Source: Marinifilum sp. N1E240
GTDB taxonomy: Bacteria > Bacteroidota > Bacteroidia > Bacteroidales > Marinifilaceae
Assembly: GCF_009295825.1 (NCBI RefSeq)
Contig: NZ_WHKF01000006.1
Location: forward strand, 124,001-188,000
DNA length: 64,000 nucleotides
Direction of reading: 5' to 3'
Shown here: positions 25,524 to 34,762 of the stretch, piece by piece
Position numbering within the stretch: the first letter of the stretch is position 1
Layout: every line of letters begins with the position of its first letter
Notes under the pieces: model-generated
Seen by the model: only the letters and a program-made list of their open reading frames with translations
The model's database searches: none
Told to the model about the DNA's origin: nothing
Made by a program: the position numbers and the translations under genes

Positions 25524-26825
25524 TTACAATCCGAAAAAGTAAGTAAATACATTACGAACGTAAGTATTGTCGGTTACACCACCAGTTTCGCGAACAGAGT
25601 GCATTCCGAACATTGGATTTCCTATGTCTACGGTACGAATATCAACCTGACCAGTTGATACATTTCCTAATGTACTCCCACCAACTAAGTCGGAACGGTT
25701 CACAAACTTTTGGTAAGGAATATCTGCATTCTTACAAAGAGTTTCGAATACAGTTCCCGAATCACCATCGGTTGTGTACTTCTGGTTGGCATGAATCTTA
25801 ATTACCGGTCCTTTGTTAATGAACGGACGATTGGTAGGATCATGCTTCTCTGAAATATTTGGATGAACAGCATGAGCCATATCCGCAGAAATCATAAATG
25901 AGCTATAAATGGCACGGTGAAGTGCTTCCATATCTTTACCCAATTTAAATACGATACGTTGCAATAAGTGACGCAACACAGGAGAACCCGCTCCCTGCTT
26001 GGTTACACTACCTACCTCTTCATTATCAAAAATGGCAAGCATCTGAGTTTTCTTACTTCCTTCGTTTGCCAATAAAGCTTTTAATCCAGCATGCGACATC
26101 GCCAAATCATCCAATCGAGGTGAAGAAATGAACTCATCATTCAGTCCAAAAATACATCCCTTTTCTACTTCATAAAGATTCACATCAAAATCGATGATTG
26201 CATCTGCATCTATCTTCAATTCTTCAGCCATTAACTTTACCAAACAATTGTCTTTCTCCATCTCCTCAGTAATCATCGAAAGTAGAGGAAGCATATCTTT
26301 TTGCTTGTTCAATGCAACACCGTCGTTTACAGCGCGATTCAAGTGAATTGCCAGGTTTGGAATCACCATCAATGGTCTGTCAATCTTAATATACAAGTGT
26401 TCAGGGTGTAAAGGATCATTCGATTTTACTGATACTCTACCAGCAATAGAAAGTGGACGATCCATCCATGTATTTAGAATTGGACCACCATAAACTTCTG
26501 TATTTAGTTTGATGTAATTTCCTTCAACTTCAATCTCTGGGTTTGGCTTAATTTTAAAACCAGGTGCATCAGAGTGTGCACAAATCAATTGGAATCCTTC
26601 TTCCTCAATCTCACCTGTCCCAATTCGGAAAGCAAAAATTGCTGAACCATTTTTAGTTGTAAAATATTTCCCTCCTTTGGCAATCTTCCATTCATCACGA
26701 AGGTCTAATTCCTCAAAACCAGCTTCCGTTAATTCTTCACGGATATTATTAATGGCATGATAAGTACTTGGACTACGATGTATAAAATCGATCAGTTCCT
26801 GTGCTTGTTGTTTTTCAATACTCAT
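25524..26825 (-). CDS. apeB: M18-family aminopeptidase (aspartyl aminopeptidase type)
   Basis: This zinc aminopeptidase removes acidic N-terminal residues from peptides in the cytoplasm. At 433 residues it is full length. Metal and catalytic motifs are present: CAHSDAPGFKIKPN (His ligand, about residue 87), SPRLDDLAMSHAG (Asp ligand), FDNEEVGSVTKQGAGS (Glu base and ligand) and ISADMAHAVHPN (His ligand) before the C-terminus. A -7 box lies at 26864-26871. It is monocistronic. Confidence 0.92.
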   Translation of the reverse strand: MSIEKQQAQELIDFIHRSPSTYHAINNIREELTEAGFEELDLRDEWKIAKGGKYFTTKNGSAIFAFRIGTGEIEEEGFQLICAHSDAPGFKIKPNPEIEVEGNYIKLNTEVYGGPILNTWMDRPLSIAGRVSVKSNDPLHPEHLYIKIDRPLMVIPNLAIHLNRAVNDGVALNKQKDMLPLLSMITEEMEKDNCLVKLMAEELKIDADAIIDFDVNLYEVEKGCIFGLNDEFISSPRLDDLAMSHAGLKALLANEGSKKTQMLAIFDNEEVGSVTKQGAGSPVLRHLLQRIVFKLGKDMEALHRAIYSSFMISADMAHAVHPNISEKHDPTNRPFINKGPVIKIHANQKYTTDGDSGTVFETLCKNADIPYQKFVNRSDLVGGSTLGNVSTGQVDIRTVDIGNPMFGMHSVRETGGVTDNTYVRNVFTYFFGL

Positions 26826-26863
26826 GTGTATGTTTATTTTGTGTTTTCTAATTTATTGAGTCC

Positions 26864-26871
26864 CAAATCTA
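26864..26871 (-). promoter_or_regulatory. Candidate -7 box for the aminopeptidase gene
   Basis: The minus strand reads TAGATTTG, an exact TAnnTTTG match, 38 bp before the start codon. No clear -33 TTG is seen at the expected distance. Confidence 0.4.
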
Positions 26872-26981
26872 CATTATTTTTAAGAATTAAGAATTAAAAA
26901 ACAGACTTATTGATACAATTAAATTTTGAGTAAATTAATTCATAATTTATGTCTCGCTACTCATAATTTCATCAATAATCT

Positions 26982-26989
26982 TATATTTG
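26982..26989 (+). promoter_or_regulatory. Candidate -7 box for the DnaQ-like gene
   Basis: TATATTTG matches TAnnTTTG exactly and lies 31 bp before the ATG at 27021. A -33 TTG is not evident. Confidence 0.4.
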
Positions 26990-27020
26990 CTGTAATCTGT
27001 TACCCTAATAAAAACTAACT

Positions 27021-28319
27021 ATGACAAGCGATCCAATTCTGGAACTCTATAAGCATCAATTTGCAATTATCTCACTAGAAACTACTGGTATTTCTCCTCA
27101 ACATGGAGATCATTTGGTAGAATTAGCCATTCAAACCGTTAATTGGAATGGAGAATTATTAGACAGTTATGAAACATTAATTCATCCAGGAATTGATGTG
27201 GAAGGATTTCAAATTCACGGAATCACCGATTCAATGGTAAAAAATGCACCTTCGGTATCCGAAATTGTTCCTGACATATTATCCAGATTAAATGGTAAAA
27301 CGGTTGTTGCGCATGATTTAGATTTTGCACTTCGATTTTTAGAACCCGTTTTAAATGGCAACCTAATAAAATTACAAGGCATTTGCACTTTAAAGCTTTT
27401 CAATTTGGTTGCACCAGATTCTGGTTTGCGTAGATTGGAACAGCTTTGTACCTATTACGATATAGATATTTCTTTGCGACATTCAGCAAAATCAGATTCC
27501 TTGGCAACAGCAAAACTTTTCTCAATATTAAAGAACCTTTACTCCCAGCAATTTGAATTGGAGAAATTTGTGGATGATTTTCTTCATACGACAGAAATAG
27601 ATAACTGTCCGAATGAGCGTAATGTTTTTATGAGAAGAAAAGAAGCGAAAAACATTGCCAACATTCAGAAAACCAAACTGTACGATTTACTAAACAGATT
27701 GACATCTAATGCTGGTGATTCTGTTCCCGTTCGTCAGTATTTAAATGTTTTAGATCGTGCATTAGCCGATAGGATATTAGAAGAAAAAGAAATCATTTCA
27801 TTAGTTGATTTGGCTACCGATTACAAGCTCTCCAAGGAACAGGTAATGGAAATTCATGAAGAATATTTACGAAAATTGATTCGTATTTATCTTTTGGATG
27901 AAATTTTAACCAATATGGAAATGGACGATCTCAACTTGGTTTCTGAATTACTTTGTATTCTTCCAAAAGAATTGGATTTACTGATTAAGTACGAACGCAC
28001 AAAAATTCCAATTACAACACCGGGCATTCAAAAGCAACTGAAATCATTAGCTGGTAAGAGCGTGTGTTTCTCAGGACATTTGAATTGCAAGATTAATGGG
28101 AATAGAATTGATCGTGAATTGGCTCAGCAATTGGTAAAAGAACGTGGTTTGTTTGTAAAACGCGTGGTTTCTAAAAATGTTGATTACCTAATTACCGCTC
28201 ATGCCGAACAATTCTCGGCAAAAGGTCGCAAAAATCGTAAAGCCATGGAATACCATGTAAATGTAATGGACGAAAAAATATTTTGGGAGATGATTGGTGT
28301 TCTCGTTGATAATGAATAA
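27021..28319 (+). CDS. DnaQ-like 3'-5' exonuclease fold fused to a BRCT domain; first catalytic Asp absent
   Basis: Residues 10-180 have the DEDDh exonuclease fold: IISLETTGIS (Exo I), VVAHDLDFALRFLEP (Exo II) and LRHSAKSDSLATAKLF (Exo III, with His and Asp). Exo I normally reads DxET, but here it is SLET, so the first metal-binding Asp is Ser. A helical middle part follows (about 195-335), then a BRCT domain (about 340-425) starting LAGKSVCFSGHL and including VSKNVDYLITA. The family usually proofreads or trims DNA or RNA. The missing Asp suggests a binding rather than cleaving role. The gene is monocistronic. Confidence 0.8.
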   Translation: MTSDPILELYKHQFAIISLETTGISPQHGDHLVELAIQTVNWNGELLDSYETLIHPGIDVEGFQIHGITDSMVKNAPSVSEIVPDILSRLNGKTVVAHDLDFALRFLEPVLNGNLIKLQGICTLKLFNLVAPDSGLRRLEQLCTYYDIDISLRHSAKSDSLATAKLFSILKNLYSQQFELEKFVDDFLHTTEIDNCPNERNVFMRRKEAKNIANIQKTKLYDLLNRLTSNAGDSVPVRQYLNVLDRALADRILEEKEIISLVDLATDYKLSKEQVMEIHEEYLRKLIRIYLLDEILTNMEMDDLNLVSELLCILPKELDLLIKYERTKIPITTPGIQKQLKSLAGKSVCFSGHLNCKINGNRIDRELAQQLVKERGLFVKRVVSKNVDYLITAHAEQFSAKGRKNRKAMEYHVNVMDEKIFWEMIGVLVDNE

Positions 28320-28333
28320 TAGAAGTAGCGCTC

Positions 28334-28442
28334 CTGCAAATTGGTAATTTGCAGATTTCGAAAATAGGGATTTGTAATCGCGATAAGCACAAGTAGCAAA
28401 CTGAAACTTCATGCTCCAATACCCCAGATTACAAATCTGGGG
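28334..28442. repeat. Second REP/BIME-like inverted pair
   Basis: CTGCAAATT-GGT-AATTTGCAG (28334-28354) and CCCCAGATT-ACA-AATCTGGGG (28422-28442) are two perfect hairpins about 67 bp apart. GGATTTGTAATCG lies between them and is inverted relative to GATTACAAATC. They lie between a plus-strand and a minus-strand gene, where they may also stop transcription. Confidence 0.65.
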
Positions 28443-28522
28443 TGGCTATTCAATTCAAATTAGATTCTGACAACTAATCAAAACTTTGTCAAGTCTTTGC
28501 TAGAAAAGTGACACAAGAATTT

Positions 28523-29779
28523 TTAGTTTGCATCTTTCAGATTAATTAAACCAAGCTTTTTAACCAACTTACCAATTGTAAGACCTTGAATTATTATAGA
28601 AAATAGGGCTACAGAATACATTAAAAAAACAAATAGATCACCAAAATCTTCCGGTGGGATTGATAAGGCCAGAGCAATTCCCAAAGCACCTCTTAGTCCT
28701 CCCCATGTTAGCATAATAATAGTTTTTCGATTGACTTTTTTATTGGAGTGTTTTATCAACTGAAATGGAATAAGAACCGAAATATACCTGGAAATTAAAA
28801 CTACGGCTATTGTAATAATTGCAAAAGGAACATGGACAACATCAGGATTAATGATCGTTATAAAGAATCCTAAAAGAACAAACAAAACTCCATTTAAAAT
28901 CTCATCTAAAACGTCCCAAAATCCGACCAATTGCATCAAATTTTTCTCCGAATATTCTTTTGTGTGAATCTTTTTACCCAAATACAAGCCAGCAGCAACC
29001 ATTGCCAAAGCAGGAGAAACATGGATATTTTCGGCCAAAGCATAACCTCCTGCGGCCATAACAATTGTAAGCATCACGTGTGCCTTTGCATTAGCCTCGG
29101 TTCGTTTTAGTATCTGAAAACCTAAAAAACCAATCAAAAGACCAAAGCAAATTCCTCCAATTGCTTCTCTAAAAAACAGGAAAATAACTTCGTCAACATG
29201 TATGTTCTGATAGCCTCGGTTAATAATCTGTAAGATAACAACGAAAAGAACCATACCTACACCATCGTTAAAAAGAGATTCACCTTCGATATTCATCTGC
29301 AAATCTTTCCTAACACTGTAGTTTTTTAAGATACTGAGAACAGCAATAGGGTCGGTTGGGGATATTAAAGCACCAAATAAAAGGGAATAAATAAAGGGGA
29401 TGTTTATCGCAAAGAAATGCGCAACATAGTAGGTAAGCGTTCCCACAAGAAAGGTAGAAAGTAAGGTGCCAAAGATGGCAAAAACAAAAACCGCTTTCCG
29501 TTGCTTCTGTAATTCTTGAATATTAATATGCATAGCTCCTGCAAATAGCAGAAAACTAAGTATAATTTCTAATAAAAATTCTCTAAAATGGATGTCTCTT
29601 TCGAAAGTTGGAATAAACTGATAAACCGAAGGCGATAATTCTTTTAGTAAAAGAATAAATACGGACATAATAAGTGCTAAAATCATCATACCAATGGTGG
29701 AACTAAACTTCAGGTATTTAGAATTTACAAGGCTAAAAAAAGCGGCAAAAGCCAAAACGATTACAAAAGAATCAAACAT
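28523..29779 (-). CDS. Sodium/proton antiporter of the CPA1 (NhaP) type
   Basis: This 418-residue protein has about 12 membrane helices and exchanges Na+ or K+ for H+ across the inner membrane. Key sites are the GALISPTDPIAVLSILK region (residues around 132), where the ND/TDP motif appears as SPTDP. FNDGVGMVLFVV holds the ion-binding Asp (ESLFNDG). MLTWGGLRGALGIALALSIP near residue 355 is the CPA1 arginine motif. No C-terminal TrkA domain is present. It appears monocistronic. Confidence 0.9.
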   Translation of the reverse strand: MFDSFVIVLAFAAFFSLVNSKYLKFSSTIGMMILALIMSVFILLLKELSPSVYQFIPTFERDIHFREFLLEIILSFLLFAGAMHINIQELQKQRKAVFVFAIFGTLLSTFLVGTLTYYVAHFFAINIPFIYSLLFGALISPTDPIAVLSILKNYSVRKDLQMNIEGESLFNDGVGMVLFVVILQIINRGYQNIHVDEVIFLFFREAIGGICFGLLIGFLGFQILKRTEANAKAHVMLTIVMAAGGYALAENIHVSPALAMVAAGLYLGKKIHTKEYSEKNLMQLVGFWDVLDEILNGVLFVLLGFFITIINPDVVHVPFAIITIAVVLISRYISVLIPFQLIKHSNKKVNRKTIIMLTWGGLRGALGIALALSIPPEDFGDLFVFLMYSVALFSIIIQGLTIGKLVKKLGLINLKDAN

Positions 29780-30095
29780 TTTAATTTTTATTATTAGTTA
29801 TGTGTCAGAATCTAAGATTTAGACTCAGGAAATAAATACACTTTATTATTCAACCAATAGAGTAAGCTAAAGTCAATTTCCTATTAAATAATTTCAAAAG
29901 GTCAGAAAGCTCATTACTCTATTAACAATAAGAGAATGAGACTCTCTTATCATCAAGGAAAACTTATAAAGGTGTTCTAAGTTAATTGCAAACTAACTTT
30001 TGTTGATTTTGAGAGGGATTAAAATCAAGTTAAATCTTACAATGATAGAATTCTTAATCGGTCGCGAATTTATAGAAAACTAGATGCTAAACAAA
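29780..30095. other. Gene-free gap between antiporter and island terminator
   Basis: This AT-rich stretch includes AGAATGAGACTCTCTTAT near 29932 with a weak inverted repeat (AAGAGAatgagaCTCTCTT). It holds no coding potential or recognised promoter. Confidence 0.4.
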
Positions 30096-30147
30096 AAAAA
30101 AGACTATTTGTTTATCAACCACAACTAATTTAAATGCTAGTCTTTTG
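30096..30147 (-). terminator. Terminator at the end of the propeller/isoprenoid island
   Basis: AAAAGACTA (30098-30106) pairs with TAGTCTTTT (30138-30146) across a 31-base loop. Read on the minus strand, the stem is followed by TTTTTTTT. It lies 98 bp past the stop of the last island gene. The long loop makes it a weaker call than the others. Confidence 0.5.
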
Positions 30148-30244
30148 AATACAATTCAAAACTCGTACAATACGGAAACATTAACTTTCAGTAGCTTCAA
30201 ATCCATATTTTGTACTGTATAAGAATAAAATAGAATTTAAAGTA

Positions 30245-32053
30245 CTATTGAACTTCTGCATTTGTTTTTTCTTTAAGATACAATGATGATTTCATTACCT
30301 CATTTAATGCAGAGCTGGCAAAAACCAAAGGGTACATATCCTCAAAATACCAAAGGGAAGCAAAATACAAACCTATTGGAGTGGCTTTTATATCATTTAA
30401 ATCATTAGGTAAGTGCAGATTTAACCAAGTCAATCCTTTCTCAATTTCTTCTTTTTTATTGTAGGATGTTAAAGCTCTAATGGCTAGAGATGTTTCTTCA
30501 ATTGTAGAAATGATATTTGCATTTCCACCCCAGCCACCATCCGTATTTTGAGCAGAAATAAGAAAGTCCATAGCTTTATCTCTTACTTTATCAAAACCAC
30601 TTAAACTATCTGGCTTTAAGCCTGATAAATAATACAAAACAATTGATGTTCCATAAACTGGATTTTTATGCTGCTGATCGTTCTCATTTCCGAACCATAG
30701 TGGCAACCAGGATCCTTCATCTTGCTGAGAAGATTTTAGATATCTCCAGGTATTTTTAATGCTTCGATCAATTTTTGTCTTCATATTAGAATCCAGATTC
30801 TCTCTCCACAAACTAAAAGCCTTAATGGCATGTGCTGTAATATCCGGACAAGAACAATCAAAAGGCAATTTTCCCCATCCTCTGCAAAATGTAGGCATTC
30901 CTCCATCACTATTTTGCATTTTGATTAACCAATTGATACCATTTTCAATTGCTACAATAGAAATTTTCTTGGATTCTTTCAATCGATGTAAGGCAATTAA
31001 TGCTCCCGAAGTATCATCTGTATCAGGAACACCTCCTTGTAGATGAGTCCAAGCCCAACCTCCAGCTTGTGCTTTTGTAAAAGGATGAACCGTTTTCAAT
31101 TGCTGATCCAGAAAACAATCCACCAACTTGTCTTTGTCCGATAAATTCTGAAAACTTTCCTCACTAAGAGCATTAACCGATAAGGATGTTACCCAGGTTG
31201 CCAAATGCGTATCAATTGGCCAGGATCCATCTTGTCGAATCGATTTTTCCAGAAAATCAGCGGCTTTGGAACAAATTTCCAGATCCTTCTCTCCTGCTCC
31301 AATCAAACTCATCAATACAAAGCCAGTTAAAGGAGTCGCCTCTAAAAAACCCCCATTATCGGGTTGTTTTTCAGCAAGAATTCTTAAGACTTTTGGTTTT
31401 ACCGATTTATTTATAAATGCAACAGGTTTGGCTACTTTACTATTGGTGGCTTTTACCAAACCAATTGCTATTAAAGCTGGAATAGCATAACTAACCACCG
31501 AGAGATTCAATATTTTAAAAAACTTGTCAGGAAAAACCGCCATTTGAAATGGCAATTGAGGAACCAAATCCCATCCTTTATTGCCCAATCGACCTGATAA
31601 AGCACACATGGCTAAAATGGGAACCGAAAAGGTTTGATCTTTTTGATAATGGTTCAAAATGGCTGAACTGATGGATTTTGGATCTAGTTTTTTCAACCGA
31701 TCTGTCAACCAATTTTCAGCATTGTAAATGGTATCTGCATATTCGGACCTATCTTTGGCAATAGACAAGCATGCCCATGTTAAAAGAGTGGTGCTTAAAT
31801 TACTTTTGCTACGAATCGTATCGCCCCAACCTCCATCTAAATTTACATTGCTAGCCAACCAATTTAACCCTTGGTTGATCTGAAAATCATATTTCCTTTT
31901 ATCATATCTCCATAATGCAAAAACCGCCACCGCTGTAGATAAAGCACTACTGGATAATTTACCATCCCAGCTTCCTTTGTCGTTACGAAGAGAAATGATG
32001 TGATCATCTAATTTTTGTTTGAGCTGTAGTATGTTTTCTGATGATGCGTTCAT
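30245..32053 (-). CDS. Class II terpene cyclase of the squalene-hopene cyclase superfamily
   Basis: This 602-residue protein is close to the length of squalene-hopene cyclases (about 630). It contains the protonating motif DTDDT at residues 344-348 (family consensus DxDDT), which starts class II cyclisation. Several QW-like repeats are present: GLNWLASNVNLDGGWG (about 62-77), SIRQDGSWPID (about 271), GINWLIKMQNSDGGMP (about 372) and MDFLISAQNTDGGWGG near residue 500. No signal peptide is visible. The likely substrate is a polyprenyl chain made by the nearby polyprenyl synthase; squalene is possible, but no squalene synthase is in the window. It is the last gene of the island, 34 bp after the related 325-residue gene. 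Confidence 0.78.
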   Translation of the reverse strand: MNASSENILQLKQKLDDHIISLRNDKGSWDGKLSSSALSTAVAVFALWRYDKRKYDFQINQGLNWLASNVNLDGGWGDTIRSKSNLSTTLLTWACLSIAKDRSEYADTIYNAENWLTDRLKKLDPKSISSAILNHYQKDQTFSVPILAMCALSGRLGNKGWDLVPQLPFQMAVFPDKFFKILNLSVVSYAIPALIAIGLVKATNSKVAKPVAFINKSVKPKVLRILAEKQPDNGGFLEATPLTGFVLMSLIGAGEKDLEICSKAADFLEKSIRQDGSWPIDTHLATWVTSLSVNALSEESFQNLSDKDKLVDCFLDQQLKTVHPFTKAQAGGWAWTHLQGGVPDTDDTSGALIALHRLKESKKISIVAIENGINWLIKMQNSDGGMPTFCRGWGKLPFDCSCPDITAHAIKAFSLWRENLDSNMKTKIDRSIKNTWRYLKSSQQDEGSWLPLWFGNENDQQHKNPVYGTSIVLYYLSGLKPDSLSGFDKVRDKAMDFLISAQNTDGGWGGNANIISTIEETSLAIRALTSYNKKEEIEKGLTWLNLHLPNDLNDIKATPIGLYFASLWYFEDMYPLVFASSALNEVMKSSLYLKEKTNAEVQ

Positions 32054-32087
32054 TTAGAAGAAAGTATCAAGTAAATAGAATCAAGTA

Positions 32088-33065
32088 TCAAGACAAAACA
32101 CCCAATCCTAAAAGAGCGTAATAGGTGTATTCTACATCACAGGTCATATCGGCGATACTTCCGAAGAAGCCACCAGACTGATCCCAGTGAAGGTTGATGA
32201 AATTTACGGAATTTTCAGCATAGTTTTGCATATTTTCTCCATCCAATTTCAGAGCCAACAAAGCTGTTGATGTGGATAAAAGATCGGCTATTGGAACTCC
32301 GGTAGCAGCCATAAATCCACCTCTTTTTGATCGCATTTGAAGCAACCAATCTTTACTTTTTTCAGAATAGGTATTCATTATCAATCCAGCAGCAGTGGCA
32401 GAAGTAACTCCATCTGCACTATTGCCTTCATTGGCATAAGATCCATTCTTCAACATTAATACTCGATTTGCATTTTGAATTTCCTCGAGTGTTTCTGTCT
32501 CCATTTCCAGATCCTGATACAAAGTCCACATTAAATAATTGGCATAAACCGTAGATTTCTCTGCACCTTTTTCATTATGGTTGTACCCATCATCTTTTGA
32601 AAGATAGGTTTCCAATTCCCAAAGTACTTTCGGGCAATCACTCCTTGTTTTACTTACCAATTTTCTTGTTATAAGATTTTTAGCAAAACTAAAACCTAAG
32701 AACTTTGTAGCCTTAAAACCCGATTTCTGCTTTAAATCGATGAGATGAATCAAAAAGAAAGCTCGTACCAAACAGACAGAATGAACAAAATCCAGATTTT
32801 GCTGATCGAAACTTTCAAGATATTTTTTCTCTGTATTGATATCCAATTTTAAATCAAACACCAATGCAAGTGTATATCCAAAAACCGAATAGTATAAATC
32901 CGATTGGCTGGCTCTATCGACAAAGCCTCCACCATCACTCTTCTGAGAAAGCAGAAACGATTTGATATGATTCTGTGCTTCTTCACTTAAAACTTCTATG
33001 GATTTAAGCAGGGCTTCTAAAATAGATTGATTGCAATTGACTTTAGGGTCTTTTGATATTGACAT
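32088..33065 (-). CDS. Prenyltransferase/cyclase-like alpha-barrel protein
   Basis: This 325-residue protein has the repeat pattern of protein prenyltransferase beta subunits and half-size terpene cyclases: SFLLSQKSDGGGFVDR (about residue 42), DWLLQMRSKRGGFMAA (about 240) and INLHWDQSGGFFGSI near 292. It has no DxDD motif, and the zinc ligands of true prenyltransferases are not obvious. It may be a partner or regulatory half of the larger cyclase next door. Its start lies 2 bp after the stop of the polyprenyl synthase gene, indicating translational coupling. Confidence 0.65.
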   Translation of the reverse strand: MSISKDPKVNCNQSILEALLKSIEVLSEEAQNHIKSFLLSQKSDGGGFVDRASQSDLYYSVFGYTLALVFDLKLDINTEKKYLESFDQQNLDFVHSVCLVRAFFLIHLIDLKQKSGFKATKFLGFSFAKNLITRKLVSKTRSDCPKVLWELETYLSKDDGYNHNEKGAEKSTVYANYLMWTLYQDLEMETETLEEIQNANRVLMLKNGSYANEGNSADGVTSATAAGLIMNTYSEKSKDWLLQMRSKRGGFMAATGVPIADLLSTSTALLALKLDGENMQNYAENSVNFINLHWDQSGGFFGSIADMTCDVEYTYYALLGLGVLS

Positions 33066-33067
33066 AT

Positions 33068-34672
33068 TTATTCTGGAACTATCCTATTCAACAATCGGCT
33101 TAGTAATATTTTAAGCGTTGGATTCTTTAATGGCTTGAGCGCTTTAAGTGCATTTCGCTTGTATAGATCAAGCATTTCCTCAGCCTCTTTCATAGCTGCT
33201 TTCGTCTCATCCCAAAGGAGAAATTCAGTTTCAATACTTTTATCTTCCTTTTTGTTCCTTTCCAGCCATTCCTGCATTTTTTTAGGATGCTTTTGATTCA
33301 ACAGAGTAGAAACCAATGAGGGTTGTATGGTATTGAATCCACCTGGAATCGATTCCTGTTTGAAATCATCCAGATCATCATTTATTTGGTAAGCAATTCC
33401 CATTGCTGTGCTATACTTTGAAATGATCTTTTGCACTTCTTCATCAGCATCTGCTAAAATGGCTCCAAACTGCAAGGCAACTTCGAATGCAGGTGATGTT
33501 TTATTACTGAAAATGCGTAAAATCTCTTCCTCACTCAATAGTTTTTCATTGCTTCTCCACAACAATTCCTCACCTTGACCTAAAGATAAATCTCTGTGAC
33601 CGTGTGAAGCAACTTTCAATAACTTTCGAATGTGTTTAGCTCCCGATTCTGCAATCATTTGATAACCATATCCAAGTAAAAGGTCACCGACATTTAGAGC
33701 AACAGGAATATCATATTCCTTATGAAGGGTTGGTTTGCCATATCTTTCATCATCTTCATCGGCAATATCATCATGAACCAATGAAGCTTTGTGAAAACAT
33801 TCGATGGAAACGGCTAGTTTTTGAATTGCCTCATCGTACTCTCCAGATTTACCGGTTAAGGCTTCGTAAACAGCAAGCATGATAATAGGTCGCCAACGCT
33901 TCCCATCCTTTTCCATCCAATTAATGGCAATATCAATGGTCTTATCATTTTCTCCAAACAAATGATTCAGATGATCAGTTGCAAACCATTCTCTAACAAC
34001 CACTTTTAGCGAATCCAAATCAATCCATCCTTTCCAATTGCTCTCTTTACGGATTGCCAAAATCTCATCCAGCCAAATCTTGTCAACCTTAGAATCTTTA
34101 CAATCGTTATTATATAATGGAATTGCAATGGATGGAACAGCTTCTTTTACTGCCAATGGAAAAGATCGTTCAAAAGAATGCAAACAACCGACCCCAATCA
34201 CACATTCTACCTGTCCTGAGGATAACAACAAGCTTGCTGAGGTTGTTCCCTCGCTAACTATGGTATGATAGCCCAATTCATCAGCCTGGGAAATGATTTC
34301 GGATAAATCGCAACGCCCACATTGTTCGCAAAGCAAACCCAACTCGTCGTACTTTGCAGGACATTGGGTTGAATGAGATATACATTTGGGCAACAATAGA
34401 ATTCTGCGATTAAAAGGAATGCCTGCAACAATCTGACTCCATGCATAATTATTAATCATTACAGCCAACAATTTCTGATACAAGAACAACTCAGGATGCC
34501 TGCTAATCAACTCGCCTGAATGGAAAATGACTTCCTCTTCCTGCATAGGTGGAACCAATTCACATTCCGCAGCATAATCACGAATTAAATCGCGAATTTG
34601 CTTCAGCTTTTCGGGCTGTTGAGGTAAATCGTTACCCAGATTTATATTTGGTTTGTTGTTTCTTAAAATCAT
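33068..34672 (-). CDS. DUF116 domain fused to a polyprenyl diphosphate synthase
   Basis: This 534-residue protein has two domains. Residues about 25-200 match DUF116, a cysteine-rich domain with CISHSTQC (97-104) and CEQCGRC (115-121), which probably binds a metal or Fe-S cluster. Residues about 235-534 form a trans-isoprenyl diphosphate synthase with GKRWRP (257-262), first Asp-rich motif DDIADEDD (301-308) and second motif DDLDD (432-436). All catalytic aspartates are present. I know of no common enzyme with this fusion. It would supply the C15-C30 or longer chain for the following cyclase genes. Confidence 0.82.
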   Translation of the reverse strand: MILRNNKPNINLGNDLPQQPEKLKQIRDLIRDYAAECELVPPMQEEEVIFHSGELISRHPELFLYQKLLAVMINNYAWSQIVAGIPFNRRILLLPKCISHSTQCPAKYDELGLLCEQCGRCDLSEIISQADELGYHTIVSEGTTSASLLLSSGQVECVIGVGCLHSFERSFPLAVKEAVPSIAIPLYNNDCKDSKVDKIWLDEILAIRKESNWKGWIDLDSLKVVVREWFATDHLNHLFGENDKTIDIAINWMEKDGKRWRPIIMLAVYEALTGKSGEYDEAIQKLAVSIECFHKASLVHDDIADEDDERYGKPTLHKEYDIPVALNVGDLLLGYGYQMIAESGAKHIRKLLKVASHGHRDLSLGQGEELLWRSNEKLLSEEEILRIFSNKTSPAFEVALQFGAILADADEEVQKIISKYSTAMGIAYQINDDLDDFKQESIPGGFNTIQPSLVSTLLNQKHPKKMQEWLERNKKEDKSIETEFLLWDETKAAMKEAEEMLDLYKRNALKALKPLKNPTLKILLSRLLNRIVPE

Positions 34673-34762
34673 AAATTAAGTATCAAGTAAAAAGTATCAA
34701 GTAAAAAGAATAGTGCAGTGGCAAATTCAATTATTCATTGATAATTAATCATTATTAATTTA

